Positions 7,841 through 15,645 of a stretch of 64,000 nucleotides of DNA are shown one piece after another (position 1 is the first letter of the stretch; the number at the start of each line of letters is the position of its first letter). The position numbers were made by a program, and so were the translations under genes. The stretch is from Thioalkalivibrio sp. ALMg11. Its GTDB lineage: Bacteria; Pseudomonadota; Gammaproteobacteria; Ectothiorhodospirales; Ectothiorhodospiraceae. The stretch covers positions 46,044 through 110,043 of the forward strand of contig NZ_KB898879.1 of assembly GCF_000377905.1 (NCBI RefSeq), read 5' to 3'. Below the pieces are notes generated by a model. It was not told where the DNA came from. It did not search any database and saw only the letters and a list, made by a program, of their open reading frames with translations.

Positions 7841-8869
7841 ATGACTGCCAGTTTTACCATCGCACTGGACGTGATGGGCGGCGACTACGGTGCGTCCGTC
7901 ATCCTTCCGGCTGCGCGCCGTTCACTGAAGGTCGCAGACGATTTCCGCCTGCTGCTGGTCGGTGACCAGGAGACCGTCGAGTCCGGGATATCCGGCTGGT
8001 CCGCGAGCGAACGCGAGCGGGTCGAGATCGTGCATGCCAGCCAGGTGGTCGGCATGGACGAGCTGCCGGCCGTGGCCCTGCGGACCAAGCGCGACTCCTC
8101 CATGCGGGTAGCCATCGACCAGGTGAAGAACGGAGTCGCCCAGGCCTGCGTCTCCGCCGGCAACACCGGTGGGCTGATGGCCACCGCACGTTACGTCCTG
8201 AAGACCCTTCCCGGCATCGACCGCCCGGCCATCGCGACGGCCCTGCCGTCGATGAAGGGGCATACCCACATGCTCGACCTGGGCGCCAATGTGGATGTCG
8301 AGGCCGCGCATCTGTATCAGTTCGCGGTGATGGGATCGGTTCTGGCGAATGCCGTGGACGGCCTGGAGGCCCCGCGGGTCGGTCTGCTGAACATCGGCTC
8401 CGAGGCGATCAAGGGCAATGACCGCGTGCGCGAGGCCGGCCGTATGCTGGAGGCGTCCAGCCTCAACTACATCGGCTTTGTCGAGGGCAACGACGTCTAC
8501 TGTGGTGATGTGGACGTGGTGGTCTGTGACGGCTTTGTCGGCAACGTCGCGCTGAAGATTAGCGAAGGCGTGGCCAAGATGATCTCCTCCAACATGAAGG
8601 CGGAGTTCGGTGCATCGGTATTTTCTCGACTGTCCGGCCTGTTCGCACTGCCGGTCCTGCGCCGGATCCGCCATCGCTTCGACCACCGCCGCTACAACGG
8701 GGCCTCTCTCCTGGGCCTGCAGGGCGTGGTGATCAAGAGCCACGGCAGCGCCGATGAACTGGCCTTCGAGCACGCGATCCGCATTGCCCGCATCGAGGCC
8801 GAGGCGAACATCTCCAATCGCATCGACAAGCAGCTTGGCCAGCTCCTGGGCCAGGAGACAAGCGAGTGA
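7841..8869 (+). CDS. plsX: Phosphate acyltransferase PlsX
   Basis: A 342-residue PlsX. The N-terminal [18 protein letters not shown] is diagnostic, followed by the [10 protein letters not shown] and LDLGANVDV motifs and the C-terminal [11 protein letters not shown]. It converts acyl-ACP to acyl-phosphate at the start of phospholipid synthesis, as a peripheral membrane enzyme. Its stop overlaps the fabH start by 4 bases. Confidence 0.97.
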   Translation: MTASFTIALDVMGGDYGASVILPAARRSLKVADDFRLLLVGDQETVESGISGWSASERERVEIVHASQVVGMDELPAVALRTKRDSSMRVAIDQVKNGVAQACVSAGNTGGLMATARYVLKTLPGIDRPAIATALPSMKGHTHMLDLGANVDVEAAHLYQFAVMGSVLANAVDGLEAPRVGLLNIGSEAIKGNDRVREAGRMLEASSLNYIGFVEGNDVYCGDVDVVVCDGFVGNVALKISEGVAKMISSNMKAEFGASVFSRLSGLFALPVLRRIRHRFDHRRYNGASLLGLQGVVIKSHGSADELAFEHAIRIARIEAEANISNRIDKQLGQLLGQETSE

Positions 8870-9828
8870 AGCATGCACGCATCAGCGGTACCGGGAGCTA
8901 TCTGCCCGAGCGCATCCTGACCAATGCCGAGCTGGAGGCGATGGTCGATACCTCGGATGCCTGGATTCGCGACCGCACCGGAATCCGCGAGCGGCACATC
9001 GTCGCCGAGAACGAGGTCACCTCGGATCTCGCGCTGAAGGCCGCCGAACGCGCAATGGACGCCGCCGGCATCCGCGCCGCCGATCTCGACCTGATCCTGG
9101 TGGCGACCACCACCCCCGACCAGATCTTCCCCAGCACCGCGTGCATCCTGCAGGCCAAGCTGGGCGTGGGGGGCTGCCCGGCCTTCGATATCCAGGCGGT
9201 CTGCAGCGGGTTCGTGTACGCCCTGGCCACCGCCGATCGTTTTATGCAGAGCGACGAGATCCGCCACGTGCTGGTCGTGGGGGCGGAGACGCTCTCGCGC
9301 ATTACCGATTACACCGACCGCGGGAACTGCATCCTGTGGGGCGACGGTGCGGGTGCCGTGGTCCTGTCGCGTTCGCCGGACCCGGGCATCATCTCCACGC
9401 ACCTGCATGCGGACGGCCACCACAAGGGCCTGCTGGAGGTTCCCGGTGGTGTGTCGCAGCCAAGCGACAACCCGGATCTCGACTTCATTCGCATGGAGGG
9501 CCGGGCGGTCTTCCGCGTGGCCGTGAATACCCTGGACCAGATCGTCGACGAGACCCTGGAGTACAACGGGATCGACAAATCCGAGCTGGACTGGCTGGTG
9601 CCGCACCAGGCGAACATCCGCATCATCCAGGCGACCGCGAAGAAGCTGAACATGTCCATGGACAACGTCGTGGTCACGGTGGATCGCCACGGCAACACCT
9701 CCGCCGCGTCGATCCCGCTGGCATTGGATACCGCCGTGCGCGACGGTCGCATCAAGAAGGGCGACCTGATCCTGACCGAGGCCTTTGGCGGCGGCTTCAC
9801 CTGGGGTTCCGCGCTCATCCGGATGTAA
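8866..9828 (+). CDS. fabH: Beta-ketoacyl-ACP synthase III
   Basis: A 320-residue FabH. It has the N-terminal [18 protein letters not shown], the catalytic cysteine in [13 protein letters not shown] (about C113), the histidine of [10 protein letters not shown] and the asparagine of [12 protein letters not shown]. It condenses acetyl-CoA with malonyl-ACP to start fatty acid elongation. The start is a GTG overlapping the plsX stop (GTGA), so the pair is translationally coupled. Confidence 0.97.
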   Translation: MKHARISGTGSYLPERILTNAELEAMVDTSDAWIRDRTGIRERHIVAENEVTSDLALKAAERAMDAAGIRAADLDLILVATTTPDQIFPSTACILQAKLGVGGCPAFDIQAVCSGFVYALATADRFMQSDEIRHVLVVGAETLSRITDYTDRGNCILWGDGAGAVVLSRSPDPGIISTHLHADGHHKGLLEVPGGVSQPSDNPDLDFIRMEGRAVFRVAVNTLDQIVDETLEYNGIDKSELDWLVPHQANIRIIQATAKKLNMSMDNVVVTVDRHGNTSAASIPLALDTAVRDGRIKKGDLILTEAFGGGFTWGSALIRM

Positions 9829-9855
9829 CCGGGGTTCGTCACGGATAACCCGGAT

Positions 9856-9900
9856 GCGTCATCGCGAGGCGCGCAGTGCCGTGGCGATCTCCCGGGGGGC
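9856..9900. repeat. Single copy of a palindromic repeat (GCGAGGCGC family)
   Basis: CGTCATCGCGAGGCGCGCAG then GCCGTGGCGATCTCCC: a hairpin of the same type as the larger inverted element at 11085-11222. It occupies the gap between fabH and the CYTH gene. Confidence 0.55.
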
Positions 9901-9938
9901 TCCCCGGCGTCCTAGGGAAACACTAAGGAGCATTCGGC

Positions 9939-10415
9939 ATGGGCCGCGAGATCGAACGCAAATTCCTGCTGGCCAGTGATGCCTGGCGTGACCGCGTCGT
10001 GCGTGCGCAGCGTATGCGCCAGGGCTACCTGTGCGGCAACGACCGCGCGTCCATCCGCGTGCGAGTGGACGAGGGCGGTGCCAACCTCAACATCAAGAGC
10101 GCGACCCTCGGCGTGGAACGCGACGAGTACCAGTACGACATCCCCGTCGACGAGGCCCATCGCCTGCTGGACACGCTGGCCGGCCCCCAGGTCGAAAAGA
10201 CCCGCCACTGGGTGGATGTCGAAGGCTGGGAATACGAGATCGACGTGTTCGAGGGCGCCAATGCGGGCCTGATCGTGGCCGAACTGGAACTCCCGAGCAG
10301 CGATGCCGAGTTCCCGCGCCCCGACTGGCTGGGCGAGGAGGTCTCGCACGACCCGCGCTACTACAACACCGAGCTGGCACGGAACCCCTACCGCGAGTGG
10401 CCGGATGCCTCCTAG
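9939..10415 (+). CDS. CYTH domain protein, probable inorganic triphosphatase
   Basis: A 158-residue single-domain CYTH protein. The signature EIERKFLL is at the N-terminus, and alternating charged residues typical of the triphosphate tunnel follow (ASIRVRVDEGG, NLNIKSATLGVERDEY, then AELELPS). Bacterial short CYTH proteins hydrolyse tripolyphosphate or nucleoside triphosphates with Mg2+/Mn2+. AAGGAG-like bases precede the ATG. It overlaps the next gene by 11 bases. Confidence 0.88.
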   Translation: MGREIERKFLLASDAWRDRVVRAQRMRQGYLCGNDRASIRVRVDEGGANLNIKSATLGVERDEYQYDIPVDEAHRLLDTLAGPQVEKTRHWVDVEGWEYEIDVFEGANAGLIVAELELPSSDAEFPRPDWLGEEVSHDPRYYNTELARNPYREWPDAS

Positions 10416-11061
10416 GGACACGTTGAGTAGTCCGCGCGAGATTTTCGCCGCGGACTGCCGCGCCTGTCCGCGGCTGGCGGGCTTTCTGGAGGATGTACGG
10501 GCGAAACACCCGGATTATCACGCCGCCCCGGTGGCGTCCTTCGGCGCACTGGACTCGCGGCTGCTGATCGTTGGCCTGGCGCCCGGCATGCACGGGGCCA
10601 ATGCCACCGGGCGCCCGTTCACCGGCGACTACGCCGGCGTGCTGCTGTACCAGACCCTGCACGAACACGGCTTTGCCAGCGCGCCGGAGAGCGTGCGCGC
10701 GGACGACGAGCTGGAGCTGATCGACTGCCGCATCACCAACGCGGTCAAGTGCCTCCCGCCACAGAACAAGCCGACCACCGAAGAGATCCGCACCTGCAAC
10801 GGTTTCCTCGCCGCCGAGATGGCGGCCATGCAGCCGCGCGTGATCCTGGCGCTGGGCAAGATCGCCCACGATGCCATCCTGCGCGCCAAGGGCCTGCCGC
10901 TGTCCAGTCTGCGCTTCGCCCACAGCGCCGAACACGAGCTGGATGCACACACCCGCCTGATCGACTCGTACCACTGCTCGCGCTACAACACCCAGACCCG
11001 CCGCCTGACCCCCGCCATGTTCGACGAACTCTTCGCCCGCATTCGGACTCAGCTCGGATAG
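10405..11061 (+). CDS. Uracil-DNA glycosylase, family 5 (UDGb)
   Basis: A 218-residue uracil-DNA glycosylase. Motif 1 is GLAPGMHGANATGRPFTGD, matching family 5. The C-terminal motif SYHCSRYNTQTRRLTPAMF contains the HxSR-type uracil-binding loop. Cysteines CRAC near residues 14-17 and others in NAVKCLPP and RTCNG fit a 4Fe-4S cluster. It removes uracil (and in family 5 also hypoxanthine or xanthine) from DNA. The ATG at 10405 overlaps the CYTH gene, so the two are cotranscribed. Confidence 0.88.
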   Translation: MPPRDTLSSPREIFAADCRACPRLAGFLEDVRAKHPDYHAAPVASFGALDSRLLIVGLAPGMHGANATGRPFTGDYAGVLLYQTLHEHGFASAPESVRADDELELIDCRITNAVKCLPPQNKPTTEEIRTCNGFLAAEMAAMQPRVILALGKIAHDAILRAKGLPLSSLRFAHSAEHELDAHTRLIDSYHCSRYNTQTRRLTPAMFDELFARIRTQLG

Positions 11062-11084
11062 TCATCCCGGTCAGGGATTCCAGT

Positions 11085-11222
11085 CTGTCCATCATTGCGA
11101 GGCGCCAAAGGCGCCGCGGTACAAAAGCGCGAAGCGAGTCATCTCCGAAGGTTGCCCCCGTATAGGCCCCGCCGATCCAGCGGATTGCCGCGGCGCCTTT
11201 GGCGCCTCGCAATGATGGACAG
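11085..11222. repeat. Long perfect inverted repeat, MITE/REP-like
   Basis: About 35 bp beginning TCTGTCCATCATTGCGAGGC and ending CAAAGGCGCCGCGG (from about 11085) recurs as its exact reverse complement ending near 11222. The arms surround about 65 bases. Each arm also contains the small palindrome GGCGCCAAAGGCGCC. It fills the space between the uracil-DNA glycosylase gene and uvrC. A related half-element lies at 9856-9900. Confidence 0.8.
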
Positions 11223-11307
11223 AGGATGACCGCCGCGGGGCGGGATGGCGTTGGGCGGGCGCGGGCTATGCCGGGCGGCGGGGGAGTTCCGGTATCCTGA
11301 AGGGATC

Positions 11308-13134
11308 ATGAGTACCTCCGAGACCGGATTCGATCACAAGCGCTTTGTGCAGACGCTGACGCAGTCGCCCGGCGTGTACCAGATGCTGGATGCGTCGGGG
11401 AACGTGTTGTACGTCGGCAAGGCGCGCAACCTGAAGAGCCGGGTGCCGAGCTACTTCCGTGGGAGCGACGACCGCGGGCCGCGGATCCGCTCGATGGTGC
11501 GGCAGATCGCGGATATCCGTGTCGCGGTTACGCATACCGAGGCCGAGGCGCTGCTGCTGGAGGCCAATCTCATCAAGCGTCACCGGCCGCGCTACAACGT
11601 GCTGCTGCGCGACGACAAGAGCTACCCCTACATCTACGTCTCGAACCAGGAATACCCGCGCCTTGGGTTTCATCGCGGCGCGCGCAAGAAAGGCATGCGC
11701 TACTTCGGGCCGTACCCCTCGGCCGGTGCGGTGCGCGAGAGCCTGGCACTGCTGCAAAAGCTCTTCCAGGTGCGCCAATGCGAGGACAGCGTGTTCGCAC
11801 ACCGCTCTCGGCCCTGCCTGCAGTACCAGATTGGGCGTTGCACCGCGCCCTGTGTCGGCTATATCTCTCCGGAGGACTACGCGCGCGACGTCGAGGCGTC
11901 GGTCAAGTTTCTGGAAGGGAAGAGCGAGGCCGTGATCGAGGAGCTGATGGAACGTATGGAGGCGGCCTCGACGCGCCTGGACTTCGAGCATGCCGCTCGC
12001 CTGCGCGACCAGATCGCGCGGCTGCGCCAGATCTCAGAACAGCAGTTCGTCTCCGGCGGCGAGGGAGACGCCGACGTGTTTGCCCTCGCGCAGGAGGCGG
12101 GGACCTGCGCGGTGGAGATTTTCTTCGTGCGCAATGGGCAGAACCTGGGCAACAGCGAGCTGTTCCCGAACGTGCCGGAGGCGACCGAGACCGACGAGAT
12201 TATGGCCGCGGTGCTGGCGCAGTACTACGCAGAACGCGAGCCGCCGGCGCGCATCCTGCTGTCGCACGAGCCGCAGGGCGCCGAGACCCTGGAGGCTTAC
12301 CTGGCCGAACGGCGGGGCGGGAAGGTTGCCCTGGCCTGGTCGTTGCGCGGCGACCGCGCACGCTGGCTGGACATGGCGCGCCGCAATGCCGAACTGGCCC
12401 TGAAGACCCGGATTGCCAGCCAGGCCGGACAGACGGCGCGCCTGGATGCGCTGACCACCGAGCTGGGTCTGGAGGAGACGCCCAAGCGCATGGAGTGCTT
12501 CGACATCTCGCACACCAGCGGCGAGGGCACGGTGGCCTCCTGCGTGGTGTTCGGGCCGGACGGGCCGATCAAGTCGGACTATCGGCGCTTCAATATCGAG
12601 GGCATCGAGCCGGGCGATGACTACGCGGCGATGCATCAGGCGCTCAGCCGGCGGTTTGCGCGGCTGAAGAAGGGCGAGGGCCAGGAACCGGATATCCTGT
12701 TCATCGATGGCGGCAAGGGCCAGGTGACCCAGGCACTGAACGTGCTCGCGGATCTGGGGCTGGACCACATCAAGGTGGTGGGGGTGGCCAAGGGCGAGGG
12801 GCGCAAGCCGGGCATGGAAACCCTGATATTGAGCGGGGTAGAGGCGCCCTCTATACTCCCCACGCATTCTGGTGCGCTGCATTGGATCCAGCAGATCCGC
12901 GACGAGGCGCACCGCTTTGCGATTACCGGGCACCGCGCCCGCCGCGCGAAGGCGCGCAAGGAGTCCACCCTGGAGGCCATCCCGGGGCTGGGGCCGAAGC
13001 GGCGCAGCGCGCTGCTGAAGCACTTTGGCGGCCTGCGCGGGGTCAGCCGGGCCGGGGTCGAGGAGCTGACCAAGGTGCCGGGGATTCACCGCCGGCTCGC
13101 GCAGGCGATCTACGACCAGTTTCACGAGAGTTGA
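11308..13134 (+). CDS. uvrC: Excinuclease ABC subunit C
   Basis: A 608-residue UvrC. It has a GIY-YIG nuclease (SPGVYQML... NVLYVGKARNLKSRV, residues about 15-95), the cysteine-rich CEDSVFAHRSRPCLQYQIGRC segment (in pieces near 155-180), a UVR domain (about 205-235), the RNase H-like C-terminal nuclease (RMECFDISHTSGEG, IDGGKGQVTQA) and HhH motifs at the end (EAIPGLGPKRRSALLKHFGG). It makes both incisions in nucleotide excision repair. The ATG at 11308 follows AAGGGA. pgsA follows after 9 bases. Confidence 0.97.
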   Translation: MSTSETGFDHKRFVQTLTQSPGVYQMLDASGNVLYVGKARNLKSRVPSYFRGSDDRGPRIRSMVRQIADIRVAVTHTEAEALLLEANLIKRHRPRYNVLLRDDKSYPYIYVSNQEYPRLGFHRGARKKGMRYFGPYPSAGAVRESLALLQKLFQVRQCEDSVFAHRSRPCLQYQIGRCTAPCVGYISPEDYARDVEASVKFLEGKSEAVIEELMERMEAASTRLDFEHAARLRDQIARLRQISEQQFVSGGEGDADVFALAQEAGTCAVEIFFVRNGQNLGNSELFPNVPEATETDEIMAAVLAQYYAEREPPARILLSHEPQGAETLEAYLAERRGGKVALAWSLRGDRARWLDMARRNAELALKTRIASQAGQTARLDALTTELGLEETPKRMECFDISHTSGEGTVASCVVFGPDGPIKSDYRRFNIEGIEPGDDYAAMHQALSRRFARLKKGEGQEPDILFIDGGKGQVTQALNVLADLGLDHIKVVGVAKGEGRKPGMETLILSGVEAPSILPTHSGALHWIQQIRDEAHRFAITGHRARRAKARKESTLEAIPGLGPKRRSALLKHFGGLRGVSRAGVEELTKVPGIHRRLAQAIYDQFHES

Positions 13135-13143
13135 GCCACTGCC

Positions 13144-13695
13144 ATGTTTCCCCAATTGCCCACCTGGCTGACCTGGTCGCGGATCGTGATGATCCCGCTG
13201 CTGGTGCTCGCGTTCTACAGCCTGTCCATGCCGCAGGGCGGGATCGTGGCGGCCATCATCTTCGCCCTGGCTGGTGTGACCGACTGGCTGGACGGCTATC
13301 TGGCACGGCGCTGGGAGGCGACGAGTCGCTTCGGGGCGTTCCTCGATCCGGTGGCGGACAAGCTGATCGTCGCCGCGGCCCTGGTGCTGGTGGTGGACCA
13401 CAACCCCGAGCTCGGCATTGCGCTGGCCGCGATCGTCATCATCGGGCGCGAGATCGCGATCTCCGCGCTGCGCGAGTGGATGGCCGAGGTCGGTGGCAGC
13501 GCCAAGGTCGCGGTGTCGTGGGTGGGCAAGGTGAAGACCACCGCGCAGATGGTGGCGATCTTCCTGCTGCTGTGGGCCGAGCCCATTGTCGGCCTGCCCA
13601 CCTTCGTGATCGGCGAGTGGCTGCTGTACCTGGCCGCCGCCCTGACGCTGGTCTCCATGATCCAGTACATGCTGGCGGCCGCGCGCTCGCAGTAG
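13144..13695 (+). CDS. pgsA: CDP-diacylglycerol-glycerol-3-phosphate 3-phosphatidyltransferase
   Basis: A 183-residue membrane enzyme of phosphatidylglycerol synthesis. The CDP-alcohol phosphotransferase motif is complete: D-G in TDWLDGYLARRWEATSRFG, then FLDPVADKL. Four or more hydrophobic segments are visible. uvrC-pgsA is a conserved gammaproteobacterial pair and the spacing implies cotranscription. Confidence 0.95.
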   Translation: MFPQLPTWLTWSRIVMIPLLVLAFYSLSMPQGGIVAAIIFALAGVTDWLDGYLARRWEATSRFGAFLDPVADKLIVAAALVLVVDHNPELGIALAAIVIIGREIAISALREWMAEVGGSAKVAVSWVGKVKTTAQMVAIFLLLWAEPIVGLPTFVIGEWLLYLAAALTLVSMIQYMLAAARSQ

Positions 13696-13719
13696 CCGGC
13701 GCGTGTGCCAGTCGGCATT

Positions 13720-13767
13720 TTGGAGGTGCACTGCAGCCACCTCTTGGAGGTACACTGCAGCCACCTC
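13720..13767. repeat. Tandem 24-bp repeat, two hairpin copies
   Basis: TTGGAGGTRCACTGCAGCCA followed by CCTC occurs twice in direct succession (13720-13743 and 13744-13767) with one base difference. Each copy can fold GGAGGT/ACCTC. It lies between pgsA and the next gene and may act as a weak terminator for pgsA. Confidence 0.75.
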
Positions 13768-13791
13768 CCCGGTGCTGCGCGCGGACCGCCC

Positions 13792-15141
13792 ATGCCCGTT
13801 TCCGATCTCGATCTCGACAACAGCCAGACCCTGGAGGCGCTCCAGGATCTGTTGCCGGGATTCGTCTATCAGCTGCGCATGACACCCGACGGGCATTTCG
13901 ACTACCCCTACGTGGGCGAAGTCGCGGAGCGCTGGTTCGGCGTAGATCGGGAGGCCCTCAAGAAGGATGCAGGGCCGTTGCTGGACTGTATCCATCCCGA
14001 GGACCGCGAAGCGGTGATGCGGAGCACGATGGAGTCGGTCGAGCATTCGCAACCAAGGAACCGCGAGTTCCGCATGCAGTGCCGCGGCAACGCCGTGATC
14101 TGGCTTTCCGCCTATGACACGACGCGCCGGCTGGCGGATGGCACCCGCGTCTGGACCGGCTTTGCGACGGATATCTCCGCGAGCAAGGAGCTCGAGGCGT
14201 CCCTGCGCCAGAGCGAGGCACAGTTCCGCGCCTTGGTGGAGACGGCCAGCGACGTGATCTACTCGCTGCGCCCGGACAGGGTGTTCACCTACGTCTCGCC
14301 CAATTGGACTGAAAATCTCGGTTATCCGATCAGTGCCGCCATCGGCCACTCCATCGACGAGTATGTGGCCCCTGAGGATGTCCCCGCATGCGATGCCTTC
14401 CTGCAGCGAATCGCGGAGACCGGTCAGAAGGATAGCGGCATCGAATACCGCATCCGCCATCAGGACGGGTATTACCGCTGGCACACCAGTAGTGTCTCGC
14501 CGATGCTGGACGAGGAGGGTCAGGTGACGGCGTTTCTCGGCATTGCGCGGGATATCACCGAGCGCAAGGCGACCGATGCCCAGATGCAGCGCCTGGCCCA
14601 TTACGATCCGTTGACCCAGTTGCCCAATCGGACCCTGTTTTACCAGATGCTCGACCACGAGCTGACCGGCGCGCGCCGCGAGGGCCAGCAGGTCGCATTG
14701 ATGTTCGTGGATCTGGACGAGTTCAAGCCGGTCAATGACCAGCATGGTCACGCAGCGGGGGATCTGCTCCTGCGTCTGGTGGCCGGCCGGCTGTTGGGTT
14801 CCATAAGGGAGAGCGATGTGGCGGCGCGCATTGCGGGTGACGAGTTTGTGGTGATGCTGCCGCGCTTCCACTCGGTGGAGGAGAGCCGGGCGCAGGCCGC
14901 GGCAATCGGCGAGAAGATCCGGGCCGCGCTGGCCAAGCCGTTCGATTGCGCCGGACCCGAGGTGCAGATCTCCTGCAGTATCGGGATCGCCCTGTTCCCG
15001 CTGGATGCAACGGACGGGCCCGCCCTGTCGCGGGCGGCGGATGCGGCGATGTACGTGGCCAAGAATGCCGGGCGGAACCAGATGGTGGTATACGACCGGG
15101 CGGTGCACGGCGCGGAGGCGCTTGGCTACCGCGGGTATTGA
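13792..15141 (+). CDS. PAS-PAS-GGDEF diguanylate cyclase
   Basis: A 449-residue soluble signalling protein with two PAS domains (about 15-130 and 140-260; the second ends in the usual DITERK linker) and one GGDEF domain (about 270-440). The active-site loop is AGDEF (14832-14846), a tolerated variant, and the metal-binding FVDLDEFKPVNDQHGH motif is complete, so cyclic-di-GMP synthesis is likely. No membrane segment is seen, so it should sense a cytoplasmic signal. The ATG at 13792 is chosen because upstream frame consists of the 24-bp repeats. Confidence 0.88.
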   Translation: MPVSDLDLDNSQTLEALQDLLPGFVYQLRMTPDGHFDYPYVGEVAERWFGVDREALKKDAGPLLDCIHPEDREAVMRSTMESVEHSQPRNREFRMQCRGNAVIWLSAYDTTRRLADGTRVWTGFATDISASKELEASLRQSEAQFRALVETASDVIYSLRPDRVFTYVSPNWTENLGYPISAAIGHSIDEYVAPEDVPACDAFLQRIAETGQKDSGIEYRIRHQDGYYRWHTSSVSPMLDEEGQVTAFLGIARDITERKATDAQMQRLAHYDPLTQLPNRTLFYQMLDHELTGARREGQQVALMFVDLDEFKPVNDQHGHAAGDLLLRLVAGRLLGSIRESDVAARIAGDEFVVMLPRFHSVEESRAQAAAIGEKIRAALAKPFDCAGPEVQISCSIGIALFPLDATDGPALSRAADAAMYVAKNAGRNQMVVYDRAVHGAEALGYRGY

Positions 15142-15165
15142 CCTGCCGGCAATCTGCGGTAGAAT
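15138..15165 (+). promoter_or_regulatory. Promoter of tRNA-Gly
   Basis: TTGACC (15138-15143), a 16-bp spacer and TAGAAT (15160-15165), 18 bases before the tRNA. A GC-rich discriminator follows, typical of stable RNA promoters. The -35 overlaps the stop codon of the GGDEF gene. Confidence 0.65.
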
Positions 15166-15183
15166 ACGCGCCGTTGACGAAGA

Positions 15184-15259
15184 GCGGGAATAGCTCAGCT
15201 GGTAGAGCACAACCTTGCCAAGGTTGGGGTCGCGAGTTCGAATCTCGTTTCCCGCTCCA
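15184..15259 (+). tRNA. tRNA-Gly (GCC)
   Basis: A 76-nt cloverleaf. Acceptor GCGGGAA pairs with TTCCCGC, the D-arm contains AGCTCAGCTGGTAGAGC, the anticodon stem-loop CAACC-TTGCCAA-GGTTG has GCC at 15217-15219, the T-loop is GTTCGAATC, and CCA is encoded. Confidence 0.98.
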
Positions 15260-15270
15260 ACAGATTCCTG

Positions 15271-15300
15271 AAACCCCGGTTCGCCGGGGTTTTCTGTTTT
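15271..15300 (+). terminator. Rho-independent terminator after tRNA-Gly
   Basis: AAACCCCGG-TTCG-CCGGGGTTT followed by TCTGTTTT. The stem of about 9 bp with a tetraloop sits 12 bases after the tRNA. Confidence 0.85.
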
Positions 15301-15350
15301 AGCCTCCGGAGATGCAACGGTGTCTCCCGGGCCTGAAACCACCCGATACA

Positions 15351-15424
15351 GGCTGGGTGGCAGAGTGGTTATGCAGCGGATTGCAAATCCGTGTACGCCG
15401 GTTCGATTCCGACCCCAGCCTCCA
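15351..15424 (+). tRNA. tRNA-Cys (GCA)
   Basis: A 74-nt cloverleaf. Acceptor GGCTGGG pairs with CCCAGCC, the anticodon loop ATTGCAAAT has GCA at 15383-15385, the T-loop is GTTCGATTC, and the 3' end is TCCA. It lies 92 bases after tRNA-Gly, separated from it by a terminator. Confidence 0.97.
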
Positions 15425-15440
15425 TCATTGCAGTACCTGC

Positions 15441-15468
15441 GAAAGGCCGCCCCGAAGGGCGGCCTTTC
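15441..15468 (+). terminator. Hairpin after tRNA-Cys
   Basis: GAAAGGCCGCCC-CGAA-GGGCGGCCTTTC, a 12-bp perfect stem. The T run is interrupted, but the position fits a terminator. Confidence 0.7.
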
Positions 15469-15645
15469 GCGTTCTTGGTGCCGGTGCCCGCAGGGGCGAG
15501 GGTCACGCCGTGTTTGCGCCTGACGGCGGGCTGTGACCCTGCACCAGGCTCAGTCGAGGCGGTCCCGCCCGCGGCGGCCTCGTGTTGCAGTTGATGCCGG
15601 GACTCAAGTTGCGCCTCCAGCGCGCATTGGCGGGCATGGCATGCC

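Noticed and set aside
14832..14846. AGDEF variant as sign of an inactive cyclase
   Set aside because: Alanine at the first position is a known active variant and the metal-binding motif is intact, unlike GADEF in the next GGDEF protein.
12034..15342. Very long minus-strand open frame (~1100 codons) across uvrC, pgsA and the GGDEF gene
   Set aside because: It runs antisense to three well-supported genes and a tRNA and has proline/arginine/histidine-rich low-complexity content typical of high-GC antisense frames.
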